Origin: Andalucia godoyi
Taxonomy: Eukaryota; Discoba; Jakobea; Jakobida; Andaluciidae
NCBI GenBank assembly: GCA_009859145.1
Contig: VRVR01000013.1
Coordinates: 310,001 to 374,000 of the forward strand
Direction of reading: 5' to 3'
DNA: 64,000 nucleotides
The position numbers and the translations under genes were made by a program. This document shows, in pieces, positions 43,701-54,986 of this stretch (its first letter is position 1; each line of letters begins with the position of its first letter). A model generated the notes under the pieces. The model did no database searches. It had not been told where the DNA came from and was given only the letters and a program-made list of their open reading frames with translations.

Positions 43701-46700
43701 GTTCGTTCGAATGTATTAAAGAGTTGGCGGCAGAGTGTCATCCGTGATTCCTTGCGCTTTGTCTTGCTGTCTTCCTCGTTTTTGAATACTGAAACATTCA
43801 AAAACATTCTTCGCCTTTCCCAGGAATTTCCTACTCTGCGCGACACAGCAACATTCCTCCCAGTTTTTGTCCACCTTTTTCCTCGCCTTCCGGACGATCC
43901 GCAGGTCCTCGATAACCTGCCGTTGGAAATTGTGCCTCACCTAAGCGCGCTGGTGGAAAGTCGCCTCGTCTCCTTCTTGCGATCGGTTCCAGTGGCCTTC
44001 TCAGTATCTGGATCCCGTTTGACTGATTCCTGCCTTTTTTTCCTCCGCCAATGCTCAAAAATAGCCTATCAGCTGGATCGATACTCCATGAATCCTCTTA
44101 TTCTGGCGTCCCTTTCGGTGTCCCAGTTTGCCTTTCCCCTGCTGTTTCGGCAAGAGTTTCGACGGAACTTCCTCCTTGGTTCCGTGTCTTCTCAGTGGTT
44201 CTGTGATTTGTGTCTGAGAAACAATTTGAGACAATCCCTTGTATCCTTCCTTCCATGGCACGATTTGGATATGAATGTACTCATCGTTTGCACGCAACTT
44301 TCTGCGACCTCAGCGTATTTTTCACGGGATGCATCATTCCAAGCCTATTCTTCTTTGATGGCAGATGCGGGTCTTTCACCCGACAGGAGCTGGTTTGGGA
44401 AGGCATACTCGTTCCTATCCAGTTTTGTGAACTCAGTTTCAAATGATGTCAGCAGATTGACTGCTGCCGACCGTGCGTATTTTCTTTGGATCTACTTCAT
44501 TCGGAGCGTTGTTGGGTGGAATTTTGACACTCCGATGGTCAATTCGTTCAGACGACTTGTTCAAAAGCTACCGGCATCCGAGTCTTGTGCGTTTGCTGAG
44601 CTGTGTGTCACTGCTCTGTATTGTCTTCCTCGCGATGGGTTCTGCGTGCATTCATTTTTGCAGTCTGTCATTCTCATATTCCTCTCGCCAGAGTGTGATT
44701 CGACGGTAACCAGTGGTTCTTCAGATAGAGAATTTCAGTGCAGCTCATTGTTCGATCCCCTGATTTGCAAGCGTATGCTTTCTTGTGATTTTCAACTATT
44801 TGTTTTTCTCCCACCCGCTTTCTGCCCCGCCTCCATAACCATCAACATCACCATCACCATCTAAGCTCTTTTATTTTCCCCTTCGCAAATTACAGAAATG
44901 TTGTCCTGGCTGATCGGAGCTCCCTCAACGGTCCTGTCGCTGCCAATCGTGAAGAAGTACCTGCAAGCACTGAATATTGTAAGCAAGACATCAGTTACAC
45001 TCCGCAGTTTGATTTCTGTGTTCTCAGTGACGACGAAGTCTCCATCTCAATCGACCGTCGATGATTGCTTGCCGTTGTCAAGTGCCATAGAAAACTTCTT
45101 GGGCGTGCTTGCCGTCGTTGGTTCTTTCAAAATCGACGTGATAAAGCCGCGTGTTTCTCGTCTCCTGACTGCATTCGAGCAGTCTGCGGACCACGTCGAA
45201 ATCGCGGATCCTGCAGTGGTTTCTTGGTTTCATCGCTTGCAATCGACATGCAAGGAATTAGAATCGATTTTTGCAGACGACCTCCCGTGTTCTTCCATGT
45301 TGCAGCGGATTCGTTTTTTCGCGTCGTGCAGAATTCCCAACAACATCGCCATTCTGTCATCCAATGGGACCTTGGTGTCCTCTTCTTCTTGGAACAATCC
45401 GCATCCTCTAAGCTGGATTGTTCGTCTGGCTTTCCGCGAATTATCGCTTGTACCAGAATTCAATATGTGGGTTCAAGAAAATGGACGTGTGCAAACAGAG
45501 GTGTTTGGAATGCGTCCTCTTGACATTGGAAGTGAGTTGATGTCTCTACTGCCCTTGAACTTTCACGGATGGAGTTCCAAGATACCATTACTGATCGAGA
45601 TGCTCGTCCAAGCTTCTCTGTGGTCATCGGATACTGATGTGGAAACTAGGTTGTGTGTATGGAAGATATTAGGAAAGTCTCTTTGCAACCCCGCGCCCCC
45701 TCTTTCACCTGATATCATGGGGCACCGGGGTGTCGATGATTTCAGATCGTTTGTCCGGCGAATTTCCAAGTGCTTGGAGGAAGGGGTGGACCATCTTCGA
45801 CGATACTCTGTACCGGATTTGCGACTGCAGCGCACTGTTTTTCAAAATTGGATTGCAGATTTTGTTGCCGGGGTCTTGTTTGATTTGGGTGGGGTTTCGA
45901 TGTACCACTCTTTCCGGGACGTCGCGCTATTTTCTTGGAGATGCAGTGTTCTTCTGTTTCCGTTTGTCGTGATTGAGTGTTTCCTACTGTCTTCGTCTTC
46001 ATCATCTGCAGGACAAAGGGCATGGAAGCGGATTCATGATGCCTTTGTTTTTGTAATGAAGCATTGCATCGAGCTGGCGGATGAGATTCGATTCCGGGCC
46101 GAGACAGATCCTCTTCGTCAGCAAGCGGTCATCATTGCCGAAACCTTGTCGTTTTCGAGCCATTGTTATTTCGTTTTGCAGAAATGTCAAGGAAGTCCTC
46201 CAAAAGAGTTGGCGTGGCTCTGTGGTGAGAAAGAATTGTCTCCGTGTTTTGAACTTGATTTTGATTTTGTAACACGATTCTTATTGACTGTCGGCAGGAC
46301 CGCAGAAGCCTTTGCGCTGTTTGACTTTTACCAGCATGATCACGCTTCATCCTGTGGCGGACCGTCTGTTCTGAACTACATGTTTCAGGACACAGTGCGT
46401 TCACATCAGGAGAATTCGCAATTGCTGTCTTCTGCTGTGTTGCAAGCCTATCACGACGTCCGGGAACTGCAATTCGGGATGTTCCCATCAATATCCGCAA
46501 AGTCTTTTGTGGACGCAGGCTTGCAAAAGTATATTCCATTCACCGCAGCCTTGGCTCTAGCAGAGGAAGACGACTGTCTGCTGCTTGAAAGGCACCGACT
46601 GCTGAGTTCAGCACTCGACAAGTCTGGCAATTATTTGTCCCGTGATCTGTTGCTTGCCCAGCAATACTCCAGCGCAAAGGATATCTTCAATACGACCTCT

Positions 46701-49700
46701 GCAAAGATGTTTGAACTTGGTGTGTCGAAAGCGTTCAAGGACGCACGCGATTTCCTGGTTGTGCATTCCGAAATGTTCAAACAAACAGTCCGTTTGTCAG
46801 CTTGGAATATGCAGTCGTCCAGCGACACAAACTACTTCTTCGATGCTCGTGCACCACACTCCTCTCGCATGCTGTCTCTGGATTTGGACTCGTTCCTGTC
46901 GGCCGCTACTCCACGTGCACTCCTATCGATGATTCCTTGCTTCAAATTCGCGACGTCTGGAAGAGATGCTGAGGAAGAAGATTTGGACTGGTGCCAGCTG
47001 ATCTTGGCTGCGAAAGGACTTAGTGTTCCTCCGAGTGTAATTGGCTTTTTCTGCGTCGCCGCTGCGGAATCCAATCAGATGCGTTCAGAGAGTGTTCGGC
47101 AGGCTCGCTGGTCATCAGTTGGGCTGCGAATTTTCCCGCGTTCTTCCAGTCATCTTCCCACAATCTTTACCAGATGCATGTTGCATCACTATCACTCTTC
47201 TTCTTCTTCGTCATCTTCATCTTCATCTTCATCTTCATCTTCATCTTCATCATTGATGTCGTCGTCATCATTGACGTCGTCGTCGTCTAGTCATTATGTG
47301 ATTGATTCTTCCGAGCTGACTGCCCTTGTGAGTGCGGTACCTCAGAATCGATATTCCACAATCCTGGCTTCTGGATTCAAGACGCTGTCTTTTCCGTCGC
47401 TCACAAACTCGGAATTTCTTTCGCAATACGAGAATATGCTCAAATTCTGCGAAACTACAGTGTTTGCATTCGACGGTGTCATCTCCGATTTTTGTGGAGA
47501 GACACCATCCAGTGTCGTTGTTGCCGTCGGTCCGTTGGAGTTGCGGGGTTCGTTTTTTGCGTCGTTGAACGTATCATCAAAGTGTTTCGAATACTTTTGT
47601 GAATTGGTGCGGGAAGCAGAGTTGAGCCTTGTAGGATCTGACATGTCCACGAGTCGCAGTTTGCGCCCGCAGTACAGAAATATGATTGCTGTTTTAGAAC
47701 AGCAGGAGCGAGAAAACGCAACGGCCAGAAAAGAACTGCAGCAGAAGCAGAAGTACTTTCTGGAGTTTGTGAAAACAGAGGAGCAGAAGGAGAGGACTCT
47801 GATCGATGCATTGTTTAAGGCCCACGAACGGGCGGTAGATGCCGCCTGCATTATACTGAATCATTTCCGGCAATACGATGGTAGCGTTGCGGTGGATCGC
47901 AAAACGCACCTAGTGGTCCTGCAAGCTTCCTTTCGAGTGATCGACTTGCTGTTTCGATTTTCGCGGAAGCGATTTGTGGAGGAGTCCGTTATCTGCGCAG
48001 ACGACTTCCCCAAACATGAACAAGTTTTCAAAGCTACGTTGAGGAACATTTGTCGCAAGGTATCTGCAATTCCCCCGATCTCGCTTTCCATGCTGTGCCA
48101 TCAGTTGGTGTCCAGAATACGCTCCAGCTCGTCCGAAGAGGAGCAAGTGGTGCAAGAGTGTTTGCGGCACTTGCTTCATAATGTTGTTGCGCGATACCCA
48201 GTGCAGATATTGGTTCCGCTGCTCTCCATGTCCAATGGAAATGTGAGCGACGCAGCAAAGGTTACAGGCACAAAGCAAATCCTAGATGGTTTCCGAAGCA
48301 AATCGGCACTGGCGAAGATTGTGGATGCCGTGCAGCTGTGGACTGTTGGTCTGCAAAAAACAGGGAGCATGGCGGCAGATTCTTCACGTCTTGCAGTGTC
48401 TCCGATGCTCAAAGCAGACGGGTTGCAGCTGCTCCCAGTCGTGACCCGCGACACTGGGTTTGAGCCTGAAGCTGCGACCTCGTTTGAAAAGCTTGCATCT
48501 GTGTGCATCGTCCGGTACGCGGATGGGTTTGAAGGCCTAGGGGGTGTGAATAGATCCAAAATGATCAAATGTCACGGATCGGATGGGCATGTATACAAAC
48601 AGATATTGAAGTATGGCGCCGATGATCCTCGCCAAGACGCTGTGATGGAGCAGATATTCTGCTTGATTAATCGTTTATTCTACCTTGATGATTTTGCGCG
48701 ATCCAAGGCTTTTCGTGTACGCACGTATGTCGTTGTCCCTGTTTCGCCGAAATGCGGCCTGCTGGGTTTTGTCGAGAATGCAATTCCAATACTGGACTAC
48801 TTGGTTGGCGGGTTTCCGAAGAATTACAAAGTTATCGTTGCCCGAAATGGAGCCACCGGAAGAGACGTGGAAATGGAATTACCGAATGCTGGTGCGCACG
48901 ATCGACTTTCTGTCATGGCCAAAAAGTTCACCAACGAAAACGCGAGAGGTGCATTGAAATCGCTGTACGATGCGGGCGTAGACCCGAAATCGTACATCCC
49001 CAAGTTTCGTGAAGTGATTTCGAAGTTCCCCCCGGTCTTCCGATTCTTTTTCCACGAAATGTACAAGTCCCCAGCAGAATGGCTGTCAAGGAGGATTTCA
49101 TACACACGCTCCTTGGCAGTGTCCAGCATGTTGGGGTACATTTTGGGAGTTGGAGACCGTCACTTGCGCAACATACTGATTGATTGCTCAACGGCGGAGG
49201 TCGTGCACATCGATTTGGGAATTGCGTTTGACCAAGGTCGTCGTTTACCAGTGCCAGAGAGAGTCCCCTTTCGTCTCACACGAGATCTTGTGGACGGAAT
49301 GGGAATTCTTGGAATCAATAGCGAGTTCAAACACTGTTCCAAAAAGTCGCTGTCGATCATGAGAGACAACCACGATTTAATCATGACTATTCTGAATGTT
49401 TTCGTGCACGATCCACTTTCGTCGTGGGTGCTGACCCTGGAACGAGCTTCTCGCATGCAGAACCAGGGGCTGAGCAGCAAAGGAGAAAACAGGACGGGAA
49501 AGTCGTCCGAGACCAGTTCTCCGTCGCCGACGACACACGCGGATGGGACAGCCGGTCCTGAGATTGACTCCGGGAAGAGCGCCTCGATCGTTCTGATTGA
49601 AACATCCAGAAAGTTGCAGGGTATGGAAACGATGCGACAGCTGACCGTGGAAGAGCAAGTGGACAACGTCGTCGCACGAGCCACTGCTGTGGACAACATC

Positions 49701-49736
49701 GGGGCGATGTATTACGGATGGGGCGGCTGGCTTTAG
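40715..49736 (+). CDS. ATM: ATM/Tel1 PI3K-like protein kinase (spliced, 3 exons)
   Basis: DNA double-strand-break checkpoint kinase. Exons are 40715-40777, 41004-44772 and 44896-49736; together they make 2890 residues, near the size of human ATM. The first two parts are HEAT-like solenoid with no clear domain. The kinase domain starts near residue 2475 with GGVNRSKMIKCHGSDGHVYK, then DPRQDAVMEQIFCLINRLFY, the catalytic GVGDRHLRNIL (Asp 2698), and HIDLGIAFDQG (Asp 2717). LPVPERVPFRLTRDLVDGMG is the ATM/Tel1-specific activation region. The FATC domain is complete and ends GAMYYGWGGWL. A long Ser run near residues 2045-2080 is encoded by TCATCT hexamers (47197-47260). Choosing ATM over ATR rests on the activation-region motif. 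Confidence 0.95.
40778..41003 (+). other. ATM intron 1
   Basis: 226 bp, donor GTACGC, acceptor CTCAATAG, phase 0. Removing it joins the 21-codon first exon to KLLVDIHRWF. Confidence 0.75.
44773..44895 (+). other. ATM intron 2
   Basis: 123 bp, donor GTATGC, acceptor AATTACAG. It splits a Gln codon (C+AA). Retention would stop the protein at 44864, before the kinase domain. Confidence 0.9.
47197..47290 (+). repeat. In-frame TCATCT/TCGTCG simple repeat (poly-Ser)
   Basis: Tandem hexamer-like array inside ATM exon 3, translated as a run of Ser. It lies in the solenoid, well before the kinase domain. Confidence 0.9.
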
Positions 49737-49777
49737 ATCGAAACCGCAAAATGCCACGTCGGACAGGACGTGATGAG

Positions 49778-51070
49778 CTATTGAGTAAACGAATCAAGGC
49801 GATACTTTCGAATGCAGTTGTCCCTTGCACAAGTCCACACTGTTCCCGTAGACACATTCTCTTTCAAGGCAAACACCTCGTAGTGTTCTGTGCCGATGAG
49901 ATAACGACTGTGCGCGCGAACGGAGGTGCGCAGACACAGAACGGCACCGTCATTTGTTCCAATCCAATCACCAGCAATGGACCGCACGGCGGACGAGGAC
50001 AAGAACGGATCCATCAATGTAACAGACGGCGACGGCATCTGCAGAGACCGTAGCTCAATATCTGCAACCGCACCGTTTTCATGCACAATTCGCAATGCAG
50101 ATCCATGGGAGACAACTCCTACTCCGCGCACCGCAGCCGCTTGCACCTTCAACCTTGCATAAACGACTTTGGATCGCAAGTCCACAAGAATGACATTTCC
50201 GTTTTCAAACCCAACAGCAGCGGAGCTTCCACTGGTACCAAAATGCAGCGCAGGATTGCCGGCAACCGGTCGGATCTCCGCCTTCTCTTCCGTGACTCCC
50301 GTGAGTAGCGTGCAGCACGTTGCGACTGGAAGTGAGTCCTCGGAAGCGCGCTGGCCACCGATCGACTTGTTCAAACACCAAACGTCCTTTGCACTGCCGC
50401 ACTCCCAGAGAGCAACGGACCCATCTGCAGCGCAAGACAAGACGTTTCGTCCTCTCTCCACAAATACCGCATCTGTCACACGAGCCGAGTGCACGCCTTG
50501 CAACACAGCTCCTTGAAATCCATCGTCCAGACGAGTAACCACGATCCGAGTGTCCAGTCCGGCCGTCAGCACAACTTGTCCAGACGGGAAGAACTTGCAG
50601 ACAGTCACATCCACTTCTGCTCCATTGTACTGCATCTTGGAAAAACTCTTAATAAGCGACCCTGCGGACGCTTCATGCAGCGCGACCGAGCCGTCCGCAT
50701 GACCAACAAGCAGCTTCGATGCATCGTCCGAGACATCAAAACACGTAACTCCAGTGCCGAATGTCCCTGAGAGCGTTCTCTCAGGAAGCAGGAACTCAAA
50801 AGTCCGAGGCTCGATCGGCACAGATGCGCACTGGGCTTCCGGAAACCGAATCGACAGCAAAGACCCTTGAGGGCGAACCTCCACCTCCACCTCCCCCTCT
50901 GCACCGTCTGCACCCACCTTCATACTCGCTGGTGGTCCACCGCCGGTTGCAGAGAACCAGTCTTCCCGCTTGGTTCGCGACTCTCGTTCAAAAGGCACAC
51001 CGCAACTCACATAGTACCACGCTTTATCCACCGTGTTCCAGTTTGACTGCACTCGGACATCTCGCAGCAT
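49778..51070 (-). CDS. PAAF1: PAAF1/Rpn14-like proteasome assembly WD40 protein
   Basis: 430 residues. WD40 propeller that in other eukaryotes binds proteasomal ATPases and chaperones assembly of the 19S base. The family-specific stretch is VCKFFPSGQVVLTAGLDTRI followed by GAVLQGVHSARVTDAVFVERGRN with ADGSVALWECG, matching the PAAF1 order. The C-terminal end reads YLIGTEHYEVFALKE and TGTVWTCARDNCIRKYRL. The stop is 41 bp from the ATM stop, so the two genes converge with almost no spacer. A (CTG/TTG)n plus (CTT)n microsatellite precedes the start on the coding strand. Confidence 0.8.
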   Translation of the reverse strand: MLRDVRVQSNWNTVDKAWYYVSCGVPFERESRTKREDWFSATGGGPPASMKVGADGAEGEVEVEVRPQGSLLSIRFPEAQCASVPIEPRTFEFLLPERTLSGTFGTGVTCFDVSDDASKLLVGHADGSVALHEASAGSLIKSFSKMQYNGAEVDVTVCKFFPSGQVVLTAGLDTRIVVTRLDDGFQGAVLQGVHSARVTDAVFVERGRNVLSCAADGSVALWECGSAKDVWCLNKSIGGQRASEDSLPVATCCTLLTGVTEEKAEIRPVAGNPALHFGTSGSSAAVGFENGNVILVDLRSKVVYARLKVQAAAVRGVGVVSHGSALRIVHENGAVADIELRSLQMPSPSVTLMDPFLSSSAVRSIAGDWIGTNDGAVLCLRTSVRAHSRYLIGTEHYEVFALKENVSTGTVWTCARDNCIRKYRLDSFTQ

Positions 51071-51090
51071 CGTCTACGCTCCTTTGAATA

Positions 51091-51105
51091 AATAACAGCA
51101 ACAGC

Positions 51106-51152
<47 letters not shown>

Positions 51153-51183
51153 GAAGAAGAAGAAGAAGAAGAAGTAGTAGTAG
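51091..51183 (-). repeat. Compound (CAG/CAA)n-(GAA)n-(GTA)n microsatellite
   Basis: Pure trinucleotide blocks at the 5' end of the PAAF1 gene, 20 bp from its ATG. Confidence 0.95.
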
Positions 51184-51346
51184 TAGAAGACAAAGAAGAA
51201 TGAAACTATTTATCAAAATGAAAAAGTAATTACCATTTAAACACCAAAGCATTTTCTGACTGTGATTCAAGTTCAAAGCCTTTGTGCCCTCAAGGTGACA
51301 CCAAACGCAGTCGTAAACAAAAAACCCCGAATTCCCTCGCTTGCAC
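51184..51346. other. Promoter-side spacer of PAAF1
   Basis: AT-rich, no gene seen. Confidence 0.4.
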
Positions 51347-51866
51347 TATACACTGAACATGCATATCTACGAATAGACATGCATATTTCAAGCTTGCATC
51401 CCGTTTCTGTGAGCCACTTTCTCAGCGTGGCACGTTGTTCCTGAGAAGGGTGCATTTTGATTTTGACGGCCCTAGCAGCAGGCGCTTTCGTGTCCTCAGT
51501 TGCAGTGATGGACGCACCTGGAGATACGAGAGGAAGAGGCGGTAGGCGTAGTGACACGTGGTCTCTTAGGAGTTCTGCGGGACCTAGGAGGCCCTGTATC
51601 GAGCGGCGTAGGCGTAGGCGAATGCGAATGCGTCATCCCAGCGCACCCACGCCCATATTTGAATAAAAAGTGAAACCAACGAATGATAGAATAGATGGCT
51701 ACGGATGCTGCGTTAAAGAGTGTCGAAAATGCGGAGCCTGTGTCACCGGCTGAATTCTGGCCGAGCGTGCGTAAGCACGAATGCCTGTGAAGCAAAACGT
51801 GCTAGTGTCGGCCAGTATCGACCGTGTCTGTTTATGGATACTTCCTTCCGTATGCATGACAATGAC
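51347..51866. repeat. Repeat R1, copy 2 (degenerate element with a TnpB/Fanzor-like head)
   Basis: 520-bp copy of the sequence that flanks the hAT element. Two short frames point away from each other: plus-strand MATDAALKSVENAEPVSPAE from ATG 51695 (stopped at 51790 by a one-base loss relative to copy 1), and minus-strand MTHSHSPTPTPLDTGPPRSR from ATG 51636. The minus frame shifts near 51510 into a segment reading VKIKMHPSQEQRATLRKWL (about 51400-51475), which matches the N-terminal helix-turn-helix region of TnpB/IS605 OrfB and Fanzor proteins. The rest of that protein is absent. Subterminal CATGCATAT inverted repeats sit near both edges. Confidence 0.7.
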
Positions 51867-52015
51867 GTGTTATCATGTCTCGGCTTTCTTTATATTGTGG
51901 GTTTTAGCTTTTTCTGATTTCGCAGTTTTTTCTTCGGTTTTTTTTTTTTTTGTTTTTTGCATCAAATATACTTCTCATGTTGTAATCAACATACTGTTAA
52001 GTGTCCGTTTTTGAA
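51867..52015. promoter_or_regulatory. Spacer before the ataxin-10 gene
   Basis: T-rich, 149 bp from the R1 edge to the ATG. Presumed promoter. Confidence 0.4.
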
Positions 52016-53449
52016 ATGGACGGTAAAGGCTTGTCGATTGCTGCGCTCCGAAAGCAGTCAATTGAAGAGCTGAATGAGCGGATTACCGATACAGGATCCT
52101 CTTCCTCAGCGATATCTGGGGTGCGGTTTGCGTTGTGTGACGCTGTGAATTCCGCGAGAGAAGACGAGTGTTTGGAAGGACTGCGGTTTATTAGGGACAC
52201 GCTTGCTTGTTCGAGACCGTTTCGTGTTTTCGTATCGACGAGTTTCCAAGGCGAGCCGTCTGTGCTGGACGTGCTGTTCCTGAAGGCTGTGCTTTCGGAC
52301 ACGAGTTCGTACTCGGCTAGGTTCATTGGCCTTCAATGCTTGCATAATGCTTGTCCATCGTGCGTGGAATCGCAGTCGAGTATTCGAAGGCTGTTTATTT
52401 CGAACGGGACTTTGCTCTTGTCCACAATAGCAAGTCTTGATACCGCGGGTGACGGTGAAAAACTAAAGGAGATTGTAGCTGCGATTCTGTATCAGTGCAT
52501 GGTGACGGGATGGTACTCGGCTTGCTTTACAATGTCGTTTTCCCTTTTGAGCTTCAGTGGCAAGTCGTTTCGATTCACAGAAAGCAAATGTGTTGCGTGG
52601 ATTGCAAAGTGCATTGAGAGCCAGCTTAGAATGAATGTGGTGTTGGAAGATGTGAGGGAGGCACTGGGAGACGATCCTCTGATGTGGTCGCGGTTCTTGT
52701 TCTTCCTAGAGGTGATGACACATGAAGAGGATCTGGATGCCTTTGTTCCCGAGCGGTTCATAATTGATATGCTCGCCGAGTTGGATGGAAAACTGCGAAA
52801 GGCGAGCGAATCGACTGCGGTCTCCGAATTGGGTTTCCTGGATTGCGTCCATGCAGTGTCAATCGTTGGCAACGTGGCAGATCACGTTCCATACAGCAAG
52901 GAAACGATTGAAGGTTGGTTCTGTTTTTGCGTTCACATATTAGATGCCTGCGTGAAACTCGGGCCAGCTACGGCCGTCCCTCAATATCTTGCGAATAGCA
53001 ACAACGACAGCAACAGCAACCACGACAACGAAAATGGCGACGGTGATCCCCAAGATCGTGCGATGAACGTTGTTCTCCATGAGGGGTTTTGGATCTGGCG
53101 AGACGGTTCGGTGGACGAAGACGTGACTGTCTTTGGACTTCGCGGATTCGCAATGAGACTGCTCGGAATCTGCGTCCATCGATTTCCAAGCTTGCAGTCG
53201 CACCACCTGACACTTGGTGTGTTGCCCATTGTGTTGTCAGAATGTCGCTTGAGTAAGGAGCATCCCATCCTTCGCGAATGGAGTGTGTTTGCGATTCGCA
53301 ATTTGTGCCAGGACAATGCTGAAATTCAGAGTTTTATCCAGAACTTGGAGTTTCTCGACTTGCAAGACTCCGAGTGGCTGGAAAGGGCTGGTCTCGAGGT
53401 TTTCAAAGATGCGCAAGACAAGATGCGTATTCGAAAGCTATCTATCTAA
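52016..53449 (+). CDS. ATXN10: Ataxin-10-like armadillo-repeat protein
   Basis: 477 residues from ATG 52016. Helical throughout. The C-terminal signature LSKEHPILREWSVFAIRNLCQDNAEIQ corresponds to the ataxin-10 domain (in animals EWAIFAIRNLCEGNPENQ), followed by a short helix ending EWLERAGLEVFKDAQDKM. Ataxin-10 takes part in cytokinesis and ciliary functions in other eukaryotes. An Asn/Asp/His-rich insert lies at residues about 328-350. No intron is needed. Confidence 0.82.
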   Translation: MDGKGLSIAALRKQSIEELNERITDTGSSSSAISGVRFALCDAVNSAREDECLEGLRFIRDTLACSRPFRVFVSTSFQGEPSVLDVLFLKAVLSDTSSYSARFIGLQCLHNACPSCVESQSSIRRLFISNGTLLLSTIASLDTAGDGEKLKEIVAAILYQCMVTGWYSACFTMSFSLLSFSGKSFRFTESKCVAWIAKCIESQLRMNVVLEDVREALGDDPLMWSRFLFFLEVMTHEEDLDAFVPERFIIDMLAELDGKLRKASESTAVSELGFLDCVHAVSIVGNVADHVPYSKETIEGWFCFCVHILDACVKLGPATAVPQYLANSNNDSNSNHDNENGDGDPQDRAMNVVLHEGFWIWRDGSVDEDVTVFGLRGFAMRLLGICVHRFPSLQSHHLTLGVLPIVLSECRLSKEHPILREWSVFAIRNLCQDNAEIQSFIQNLEFLDLQDSEWLERAGLEVFKDAQDKMRIRKLSI

Positions 53450-53845
53450 ACGACAAGGTTGCTGAAGGGCGTTTCACAAGATCGTTTCTATTTGGCATGT
53501 TCCACTGTCGCAATCAGTTATGAACGAATGCTCTTCCAATCGTACAGAAATGGGAGCCACGTCATTGTCGCCTTGGCGATCTTTCCTGGCGGCGGAGATG
53601 TCATGGGTCTTGCACAGCGTTGCGGGCGTGACGTACATGCTGCGTTGCACGGACAGTAAAAATAAGAAATGAGCGTCGCTGTGCGAGAATGCAACGCGGC
53701 GGCATATTTCATAGGGCTTTCATGATCAAAATGGGGCGAAACGAATCGGGCATCGCGTGACGGAGCTGTTAAGATAACAAACGCATGCGCATGGCGCGTG
53801 GCAGTGTTTTTTGTTTTTGTTTTACGTGCGCTTTAGATTGCTTCA
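53450..53845. other. Convergent spacer
   Basis: 396 bp between the ataxin-10 and hydrolase 3' ends. No gene or repeat is recognised. Confidence 0.5.
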
Positions 53846-54820
53846 TCATATCGCAATAAATGGCAGCGGTTCGACTTCTTGCGGGCTTGCGACAGTCTTG
53901 TCACCCTTAGCGTAAGAGCGTACAAACTCCGTGGTCCAGTTGAGAATGGACACACAGTACTCTGAGTTGTCGACACAGTTGTGCATATCGTGCATTCCGT
54001 TCTCGATCAACTGAAGAGATTTGATTTTGGACGACACGGATTGATAGACTATTTCGGACGTTTTCCAATCGCAGATCTTGTCTCGTTGTCCGTGGACCAA
54101 AAAGAAAGGGAGGGTCATTTCACTAGCATTTTCCACTATGCGCTTTGCCGCATCTTGACAACCAAAGAACACGGCCGCCGTCACGTACTTGCATCCCAAG
54201 CCATCCTCGTACAATGCATTCAGCTCTTCAGGCGAGCGGTCTGCAAAATCTTCAAACTTTGCGCCGCTTGGAAGCTTCATCCGAGGCAAGCAGTTCCCGA
54301 TTAGTCTTCCGATCACCAGTTTCCACTTTGGGGGCTCAAATGCGAGCGCATACCACGGACACGACGCGATAATTGCCGACACATGCGCATGCCGAAGGTT
54401 GTTCGAAAGCTCAATTCCAAAGTTTGTTACAACTTGTCCTCCAAACGAATGTCCATATAAAATAACCGGAGCCTCTCGATCTTGCAAGAACGGGAATTGT
54501 GGAGAATTGAGCAAAAACTCAAGATCGTCGAGGAAATACGCAACACTCGGGACATACGCCCTGATTCCTTTTGACCGTCCCCAGCATCGATGATCGTACG
54601 CAAATACTCGAAATCGTGCTTCAATGAGCTGATCGAACATGGAATTCAGAAATGGATGTGGTGGGTTCGCGCCCATGTTATCCGCAGATCCACCAAACCC
54701 GTGCACGAACACAATGGTTCCCAGTATCTCGCCTGAGCTGGGCGGCACAATCACCCTAGTAAAGATCGCCGTACCATCTGCAGCATCCACAAATGCATCC
54801 GTGATGGTAGCTGTTTGCAT
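53846..54820 (-). CDS. Monoacylglycerol-lipase-like alpha/beta hydrolase
   Basis: 324 residues from ATG 54820; the frame stays open upstream through TG and GA repeats that would encode Cys-Val and Arg-Glu runs, which argues for the later start. The oxyanion HGFGG lies near residue 40, the nucleophile in LYGHSFGGQV is Ser 125, and the acid and base are suggested by LVHGQRDKICDW and GMHDMHN. The early block YDHRCWGRSKG is typical of Hydrolase_4 / monoglyceride lipases and related lysophospholipases. The substrate is unknown. Confidence 0.88.
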   Translation of the reverse strand: MQTATITDAFVDAADGTAIFTRVIVPPSSGEILGTIVFVHGFGGSADNMGANPPHPFLNSMFDQLIEARFRVFAYDHRCWGRSKGIRAYVPSVAYFLDDLEFLLNSPQFPFLQDREAPVILYGHSFGGQVVTNFGIELSNNLRHAHVSAIIASCPWYALAFEPPKWKLVIGRLIGNCLPRMKLPSGAKFEDFADRSPEELNALYEDGLGCKYVTAAVFFGCQDAAKRIVENASEMTLPFFLVHGQRDKICDWKTSEIVYQSVSSKIKSLQLIENGMHDMHNCVDNSEYCVSILNWTTEFVRSYAKGDKTVASPQEVEPLPFIAI

Positions 54821-54825
54821 GGTAG

Positions 54826-54828
<3 letters not shown>

Positions 54829-54910
<82 letters not shown>

Positions 54911-54921
54911 ACACACACACA
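54829..54921. repeat. (CT)n-(AC)n microsatellite in the hydrolase 5' region
   Basis: CT run followed by an AC run on the plus strand, starting 9 bp upstream of the hydrolase ATG. On its coding strand it reads (TG)n(GA)n. Confidence 0.95.
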
Positions 54922-54986
54922 CGCCTTGTCTGGAACGATTCGGTCTAGGTTTAAAAAACAGACAGCAGCAACAACCAAAATCAAAA

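Noticed and set aside
44810-44864. A stop codon that would end ATM before its kinase domain
   Set aside because: It falls in an intron with a GTATGC donor and TTACAG acceptor whose removal restores one 2890-residue kinase.
54822-54922. N-terminal extension of the hydrolase with Cys-Val and Arg-Glu runs
   Set aside because: It is translation of the (TG)n(GA)n microsatellite; the ATG at 54820 gives a normal-length enzyme.
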